Positions 58,069-64,000 of a stretch of 64,000 nt of DNA are shown here, in pieces. The position numbers and the translations under genes were made by a program. How positions within the stretch are numbered: the stretch's first letter is position 1; each line of letters begins with the position of its first letter. Source of the stretch: Diabrotica undecimpunctata (Eukaryota; Arthropoda; Insecta; Coleoptera; Chrysomelidae); the NCBI RefSeq assembly GCF_040954645.1, contig NC_092810.1, positions 74,674,660-74,738,659 of the forward strand. Reading direction: 5' to 3'. The notes below the pieces were generated by a model. It searched no databases. It was not told the origin of the DNA and was given only the letters and a program-made list of their open reading frames with translations.

Positions 58069-60498
58069 GGGAAAAAAAAAAATTTTAATCAAAATTTTTT
58101 TTTTTTTTTTGTTCCTAAAATTAAAGTATCAATAACTAAGTGTACTGGCCTAACATTCCACGTTGATCTGCAAGTTTACACAAAAAAAAACCACGAACTA
58201 AAGGTCACGGGAAAAAAAAAATGAATGGTAATGGCGCCAGACACCACAAACTCAGATGACTCAAAGTCGAATCAAAATCTCAATCGACAATATGCTTAAA
58301 AGTCAAATATTAACTAAATATACCAACTTAATTCTTGCTGACAAATAAATGTCGAATTGGGCACTAAATCCAAAATTGAACTATCCATGGACATCAGATC
58401 TATAAGACTAAGTATATCCAAGGACGAACAACCAGGCAAATGTATGAGCCAATTCAACCAATATCTCACCCGGAGATATACTAAACTAAGATCAAAGAAA
58501 TCATAAACTAAATAGGTTAAGAACTGAACACTTATCCAAAATTGAACTAACAATGGACACTAGATTCATAGTAATATATCCAGAGAAGAACAATCAGGAA
58601 GATTTATGGAGCAATTCTCACCAAACCAAATAACACAAATAGTAATCTAAATCGTAAACATACCAAAGTATATCAAAGACGTAATAACCAAAATAAATGT
58701 GAAATAGGACGCTTAATCCAAAGTCAGACTATCAATGGACACCAGATTCATAAAAGCATATCAAAAGAAGAACGACCAGGAAGATTTATGGACCCATTCA
58801 CACCAATACTAAATCTCAAAACTAAATGAGGTCTATGTACACCCACATCTGGTGATACGAACCTACATAACCAAATAAATCAAATAAGTGAGGAATCAGA
58901 CACTGAATCCAAAATCGGACTATCGATGGACACCAGATTTATAAATAGAGCATATTCAAAGAAGAACGATCAGGAGAGGACCAATTCTCACTAATGCTAA
59001 TAACTGAATTAGCTCTTACCCTCATCCGGTAATATGAGCCAATACCAACTAAGTAATTACAATAAAGCAAAATTTCCTAAAGTGTGAAGCAGCATTGTCA
59101 CACTTATTCAGACTAAGTAATGTAATATGTAACTGAACTAAACCAAAGATAAAGATAAATATCTAAAGTCTAAAATGGACTAAAGGAATTCAGAGGCTAA
59201 ATAAATTTTGAGTGTGCTGGTATTCGCTGACTATAGCATGTGACTACAATAGATGTATGAGAATAACCAGACACCGATAAAATCCCAAAAGAAATCCTAA
59301 GAAAATATAAGTGGTGGACTTTTCCTATAATACCATTACTAACGATAGAAAAAAAAATGTGTCGAGAACAAGCAATCCATTTTGAACAAAACTGTAGATT
59401 TATAACAAGTTCTCGCAGCATGGAGTTATCCGGGAATAGTCCTACATCTAAACAGCAATTTAGGCCTAAGGAAAGAAGTGGGATTACACTAAGAGGACAA
59501 CTCATTTGTCTAAACTCTTAAATAATGAAAATGACTAACTTGACATGTGTAGGGATAGTTAAAGAAAAAACATAACCTGAAGTAAGATAACTAATATGAA
59601 CTAATTAAACTTCCCTATCAAGTTGTGAAAAGGTAACTGGAATATTTGGACAATCACACAAGAATGGTTAGGACATGTCGCGAGCATTTCCTGACCAGAA
59701 ATATTATGAGGCATAAACATCTGCCTACTCTGCAATAAACACATATAGTACGAACCTAATTGAGCAGCAGTGATCAGTTGCTGAGCAACAATCTCGAACC
59801 CACGTATTCACTAAAGCTGAGAATTGACAGATTCATTGACAGAAAATTCAGAAGAATAAATAAGAAGAAATAAGAAGGACACCGGTCATCCTTACCTACT
59901 TCAAAATTCCAAACTAATTCCAGAACCATCCTGTATATGGAATCAGGACATAAATTATTGTAGAGTATTTAAGATTTTCGTGACAAGTGAGAATAAAGCA
60001 GACCAAAGATAAAAAAAAATCACAACATCTTTCCAAATTGGCAAATATTGAACAAATATATAAAAACAAATGCTAAGGAATCAAATATCAAAGATATAAC
60101 ACACAATATATGATCCAGTAGTGTAACAACATAGTTCCATAGTTCCTTATCAGTAATAGGATTAACTATAAGTATAAATCTAAAGATGTAAATATATACT
60201 AAACAACCCTCGTATCATATGAGGTTAAAAGGAGTAATTCTCCTGGGAAGATTAGTACTTAAGAATATTAATTCATTATAAAGTGCATCATTTATAATAC
60301 AAAAAAAAAATGGATAAGTCATACATACTAATTATCTAATAAGTTATAGAAGTCATTAACCAATGCCAAAAGATACAAAAAATAGCGGTGTACCTACGTT
60401 ATCTGGTGATTAAGAAAATCTTGACTAAAATGCAAAATATAATCAAAATAAGCTAAAGACAAACAGAGAAAGAGATTAGCTTAAACGAAAGTGTTAAG
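58069..60498 (-). other. Long noncoding 3' region of element C
   Basis: About 2.4 kb between the Pol stop and the polypurine tract. No env-like ORF is visible; the longest frame is about 100 codons (59505-59197) with no recognised domain. Contains the diverged repeats listed next and several homopolymer runs near the LTR. Confidence 0.6.
58371..59000. repeat. Four diverged tandem repeats, 165-190 bp
   Basis: A core of the type ATCCAAAATTGAACTATCCA then TGGACACCAGATT recurs at about 58369, 58536, 58717 and 58909, followed each time by AGAAGAACGA-CAGGA and an ATCTC-A/C-CC-like stretch. The units are well diverged. Confidence 0.7.
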
Positions 60499-63400
60499 TT
60501 AGTCTTCTTCTGAGGATGAAGAACTAACCTCGTCGATGGTGTTATCAGGCAGTAAATCCTTTACATGAAATTGACCAATTCGTTTGTTGGACGAATTGTC
60601 CCTTAATTCATATACCAAAGGAGATATTACCCTTACAACCGTACACGGAATGTATTTCTGGCAAAATTTTGCCGAAATAGCATCACCTTTACTTGATTTT
60701 ACAAAGTTTCTCTTTAAAACTCTATCGCCAACAAAGAATCGCAAATCTCTCTTCCTCAAATTGTATTGACTTTTGTTCCGGAGGTAAGAAGTTTTTAACT
60801 TCTTCCTGATATCAGCAAAAATTGGAGGTAGAGTCTGAAGGTCATCTAGACGATGAAGTCTCTCGGATATTTGAGGGAGATTTGCGGAATTTTCAGAAAT
60901 TAACCCAAAATAGTCACCAGATAAAGCAATGTTTCTGCCAAAATTCAAGTATGATGGGGAGCACTGTGTCACTTCATGGACAGAAGTCCTTATGGCTTGA
61001 GCTATGGAGTGAATATATTGATCCCAAGCTCTATGATCTGGGAAAGTGTATGATCTCAAGGCTGTGACAATACTTCGATTCACTCTCTCAGTATGGTTTG
61101 CTTGCGGATGGTACGCAGCATTATAAAAGATCTTCTGAACCTTGTATTTGGTTAGAAGGTCTTTAAAAGCTTTAGACACGAACTGTGGACCATTGTCACA
61201 GGAAACAATTTGGGGAACACCAAACAACAAAAAGACTTGTTCCTCCAAATATTTCACGATTGCTGGAGTTGTGGCCTGACGAAGAGGAAAAACTAAAGGA
61301 AATTTAGTGAAATAATCCACAACTACTAAACAATAGGTAATTCCTTTGTAGCTACGAGGATATGGTCCAATGAGATCCAACGAGATCATTTGCCAAGGAA
61401 AATCAATGTTCCTGAAGGAACCCATGAGTCCAGCTTGTGGTAAATTACTTGGTTTACAAGTAGCACAAACCAGGCACTTAGCAATATGTTTTTTTACAGA
61501 TTTGCGCAAGCCGGGCCAATAATATAACTCTGCAATACGGTGATACGTTTTATAAAAGCCAAAATGATCAGCAGTAACCTCATCGTGAAACATATGCAAA
61601 ATGTTTTCCCGATTTGGCGTAGGTACGACTATTTTCCAGTCGGACATATTAGATAATGTCTCTACCGGACCTAAAATGTGTTTGTACAGCACATTGTTCT
61701 CTACCTTAAAATCAGGATACTTTTGTGGGTCTTGAGTAACCCTATCAATCTTATTCTGATACCACGCGTCAGGAGTTAAAGAGGACAGATCTAAGACGTT
61801 AATGTCATGGACACGGGAAAGAGCATCTGCAACTACTACCCCGTTTGCCTTTCTATGGATAATCTTATAGGAATAGGCAGCCAGTTTACAGATCCATCGG
61901 GAAAGTCTCTGTGAAGGGTTTTTCATGCTATGAAGCCATACTAAAGAACTGTGGTCTGTAATGATAGTGAAATTACGACCTTCCAAATAATAACGAAATG
62001 CTTCTAACCCATGGATAATAGCTAAGAGTTCTTTCTCCGTAGTGGAATAGTTCTTCTGTGCCTTATTCAACTTCTTGCTCGTATAAGCGATGGGGTGTTC
62101 AGAGCCATCTTTCAACTGAAATAACACGCCACCAGAAGCAGTATTAGAGCAATCAGTCATTAAATAAAAATGCTCATTAAAATTAGGTGACATCATGACT
62201 GGAGCGCTCGTTAAAGCATCTTTAACTTGCCTAAAAGCTTCATCTGTCTCAGGAGTCCAAGTAATAGTTTGTCCCTTTTTCCTGTTCTTCAGAAGATCAG
62301 TAAGAGGTGACAACAAGGTAGAGTAAGATGGTACAAACCGACGATAATAACCACACATTCCCAATATCCTACGGACTTGGGTTGTGGTCTTAGGTATAGG
62401 AAAATTCTTAATGGCAACAATTTTATCAGGATCAGTCCTTAGACCCTGATTATCAACAACATAACCCAAAAACTTAAGACTAGGACGGCAAAACTGACAC
62501 TTATCTAAATTAATCGTTAGATTAGCTTCCTTAAGGCGTAAAAACAACTTATCTAAAATTTCCATATGAAGGGAAAAATCAGGAGTAACAACTAAAATAT
62601 CATCCAGATAATAGAAAACATAGGGCTGTAACTGAGGACCAATGACTAAATCCATCAGACGACACATTGTCTGGGGAGCAGAAACAAGACCAAAAGGCAT
62701 AGTGACAAATTGAAATAGTCCTTTGCCACTGACGGCAAAAGCAGTATACTTCTTGCTCTCTTCACTCAATGGGATCTGTAAGAAGGCCTTAGACAAATCA
62801 ATAGAAGAGATGTATTTGGCATTCTGAAGTTTGCTCAAAATCACATCTATTCTGGGGATAGGATAAGCATCCCGGTTAGTGGTAATACTGTTCAATTTCC
62901 GACCATCAAAGCAGATCCTAAAGGATCCATCCTTCTTTTTCGTTAACCATAGAGGGCTACAGTAAGACGAGGTAGAAGGTTCTATGATGTTTAACGAGAG
63001 CATCGAATCGACTTCTGTTTCTAAATCAGCCTGCCATGCTTGAGGTATGAGATACTGATAAAGTCTAAAAGGAGTGGGATTTCCCACCTCAATAGTGTGA
63101 GATATTAAAGACGTACGACCTAGTTTGTCTTTGGAAGAAAGAGTAGTAAATTTAGAGATCATGTTCTCTAATTGCCTTTGTTCAAAACTAGATAGACTAG
63201 AAAAATCATGAATAGCACTCAGAGTAGCTAAATTAAATTCAGAAATTGAAAACGAAAAATCAGAACAACTTAACGTGCTATTGAAAGCATTGAAAAAGTC
63301 CATGCCTAAAATTATAGAATTATGTAAAGAAGGAATAACATAAAATGTGATTTCTCTACATACATTTGCAACAGTGATTTCAGTTTGAAGTTTGCCTGTA

Positions 63401-63999
63401 ATAGACTGAACTGTACCATCTGCAGTAGATACCTGCAAAGATGAAATGGGCATAATGGAAGAAGTTGCATTTTTCAAAAGATGTAACGAATGTGCACCTA
63501 TCAATGAAATATTAGAGCCACTATCCAACAACGCTAAGCATGCTTGTCCTAAAATCTTAATGGGTAAATAAGGCCTATTATCATTAACCTTCCTAACTAG
63601 TAAAGAATTTAAATCTAAATCTAAAGTATTTGATTGGTTATAAATATTATATGGTACAACCATAGACATATCATCATCATCAACAAACCTAGAAGTTGAT
63701 ACTGATAATGGAACTATTTCACTACTGTAATCATTAGAATTGTGTTTAACGCTACTGGATAAAGAAGAATTGGTAATTGACCATCTGTGATCACTTAAAA
63801 CAGGCGGATTTAACGTTTCATGATTTGTAGTTAATTTCGGGACTGATTTTGTCTTGTGGTGTGCTTTGCTTTTTTGAAAGTTACCCCTTTCCCTTTCCGA
63901 CTCGGAGCTGGGTTTGGGTTGCTGGATGTGCTTGGACCAGCGGTCTCGTTTAAAGTTTGGGTTTGATTCCCTGATTGTATGGTGGACGGAGAAACGCTC
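60499..63999 (-). CDS. pol: Gag-Pol polyprotein of Gypsy element C, apparently intact
   Basis: Open from the window edge (63999) to TAA at 60499-60501: 110 codons upstream of the Met at 63669 plus 1,056 after it. That Met is internal, so the true start is outside. Numbering from it: protease ALLDSGSNISLIG (DSG 49-51); RT with Asp291 (SSIDLSKAF) and YLDD 354-357; RNase H with Asp506, Glu547 and Asp572; integrase His695, His702, Cys732, Cys735; catalytic Asp765, Asp825 and Glu861, an exact D-35-E spacing. The C-terminus (GQFHVKDLLP then an acidic serine tail) has no chromodomain that I can see and no macro domain. The upstream 110 codons are basic and serine-rich (Gag to Pol linker). No frameshift separates Gag-side and Pol sequence here. 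Confidence 0.92.
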   Translation of the reverse strand, partial: ERFSVHHTIRESNPNFKRDRWSKHIQQPKPSSESERERGNFQKSKAHHKTKSVPKLTTNHETLNPPVLSDHRWSITNSSLSSSVKHNSNDYSSEIVPLSVSTSRFVDDDDMSMVVPYNIYNQSNTLDLDLNSLLVRKVNDNRPYLPIKILGQACLALLDSGSNISLIGAHSLHLLKNATSSIMPISSLQVSTADGTVQSITGKLQTEITVANVCREITFYVIPSLHNSIILGMDFFNAFNSTLSCSDFSFSISEFNLATLSAIHDFSSLSSFEQRQLENMISKFTTLSSKDKLGRTSLISHTIEVGNPTPFRLYQYLIPQAWQADLETEVDSMLSLNIIEPSTSSYCSPLWLTKKKDGSFRICFDGRKLNSITTNRDAYPIPRIDVILSKLQNAKYISSIDLSKAFLQIPLSEESKKYTAFAVSGKGLFQFVTMPFGLVSAPQTMCRLMDLVIGPQLQPYVFYYLDDILVVTPDFSLHMEILDKLFLRLKEANLTINLDKCQFCRPSLKFLGYVVDNQGLRTDPDKIVAIKNFPIPKTTTQVRRILGMCGYYRRFVPSYSTLLSPLTDLLKNRKKGQTITWTPETDEAFRQVKDALTSAPVMMSPNFNEHFYLMTDCSNTASGGVLFQLKDGSEHPIAYTSKKLNKAQKNYSTTEKELLAIIHGLEAFRYYLEGRNFTIITDHSSLVWLHSMKNPSQRLSRWICKLAAYSYKIIHRKANGVVVADALSRVHDINVLDLSSLTPDAWYQNKIDRVTQDPQKYPDFKVENNVLYKHILGPVETLSNMSDWKIVVPTPNRENILHMFHDEVTADHFGFYKTYHRIAELYYWPGLRKSVKKHIAKCLVCATCKPSNLPQAGLMGSFRNIDFPWQMISLDLIGPYPRSYKGITYCLVVVDYFTKFPLVFPLRQATTPAIVKYLEEQVFLLFGVPQIVSCDNGPQFVSKAFKDLLTKYKVQKIFYNAAYHPQANHTERVNRSIVTALRSYTFPDHRAWDQYIHSIAQAIRTSVHEVTQCSPSYLNFGRNIALSGDYFGLISENSANLPQISERLHRLDDLQTLPPIFADIRKKLKTSYLRNKSQYNLRKRDLRFFVGDRVLKRNFVKSSKGDAISAKFCQKYIPCTVVRVISPLVYELRDNSSNKRIGQFHVKDLLPDNTIDEVSSSSSEED

Positions 64000-64000
64000 A

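Larger units (their letters stand above)
55741..64000 (-). mobile_element. Gypsy element C (Ty3/Gypsy), right part outside window
   Basis: Minus-strand order: open Gag-Pol frame entering from the right edge, a 2.4-kb noncoding region, polypurine tract, 3' LTR ending at 55741. The coding part shows no stop, so this is probably the youngest LTR element here. The 5' LTR, primer site and gag start are beyond the window. Confidence 0.9.

Noticed and set aside
60584..61067. Plus-strand ORFs of 61 and 81 codons
   Set aside because: Antisense shadows of the Gypsy C polyprotein.

Overview
The window looks like intergenic, repeat-dominated chromosomal DNA from an insect. It is AT-rich with (TA)n and (AC)n microsatellites. 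It carries many decayed non-LTR retrotransposons (RTE-like, R1, Jockey/I-like, CR1/Daphne-like), Penelope-like fragments, at least four Ty3/Gypsy elements, several cut-and-paste transposon families and tRNA-derived SINEs. The mix resembles large beetle genomes such as rootworms; that assignment is inference from remembered protein families, not a search result. Nothing is bacterial and no operon is present. No host gene is certain. The best candidates are a short first-exon-like ORF with a TATA box and splice donor (16911-17117, minus) and a two-exon copy of a multicopy insect gene family broken by a retrotransposon (37478-39003).

Layout. 1-13.5 kb: stacked LINE remnants: Jockey-type RT (1013-1275, minus), an RTE copy with a palindromic 5' junction (2189-3422), a worn R1-clade element (3590-5530), an RTE copy with a long intact RT frame (6124-7376), a near-full I-type LINE with RNase H (7377-11079), then minus-strand RT and ORF1 pieces. 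14.6-16.3 kb: a 1,689-bp (AC)n tract. 16.9-33 kb: candidate exon, hairpin elements, SINEs, RTE 3' ends, PIF/Harbinger, three Tc1-like, one mariner and one Crypton-like remnant. 33.3-37.2 kb: Penelope pieces each near a (TA)n tract, then RTE and CR1-like LINE remnants.

37.5-52.2 kb: an insect-family pseudogene is interrupted by Gypsy element A (39004-45129, plus). The gag of A is itself split by a 2,192-bp solo LTR with a 4-bp target duplication. A lost protease, RT and RNase H by internal deletion, but downstream of integrase, in the same frame, it carries a macro domain of the OARD1/TARG1 (ADP-ribose hydrolase) type. This is the most interesting feature of the window. Gypsy element B (45839-52175, minus) follows; it is hit by a PIF/Harbinger element that keeps a two-exon piece of its nuclease gene and by a 117-bp hairpin insertion.

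52.3-64 kb: a pogo/Tigger element, an RTE copy, the 5' end of a third Gypsy element whose gag contains a 67-bp RTE micro-insertion, then Gypsy element C (55741 to beyond the right edge, minus). C has an apparently intact Gag-Pol frame, a 2.4-kb noncoding 3' region with diverged repeats, a polypurine tract and a 2.3-kb LTR of the same family as the solo LTR inside element A. The nesting gives a relative chronology: pseudogene, then Gypsy A, then the Gypsy C family LTR.
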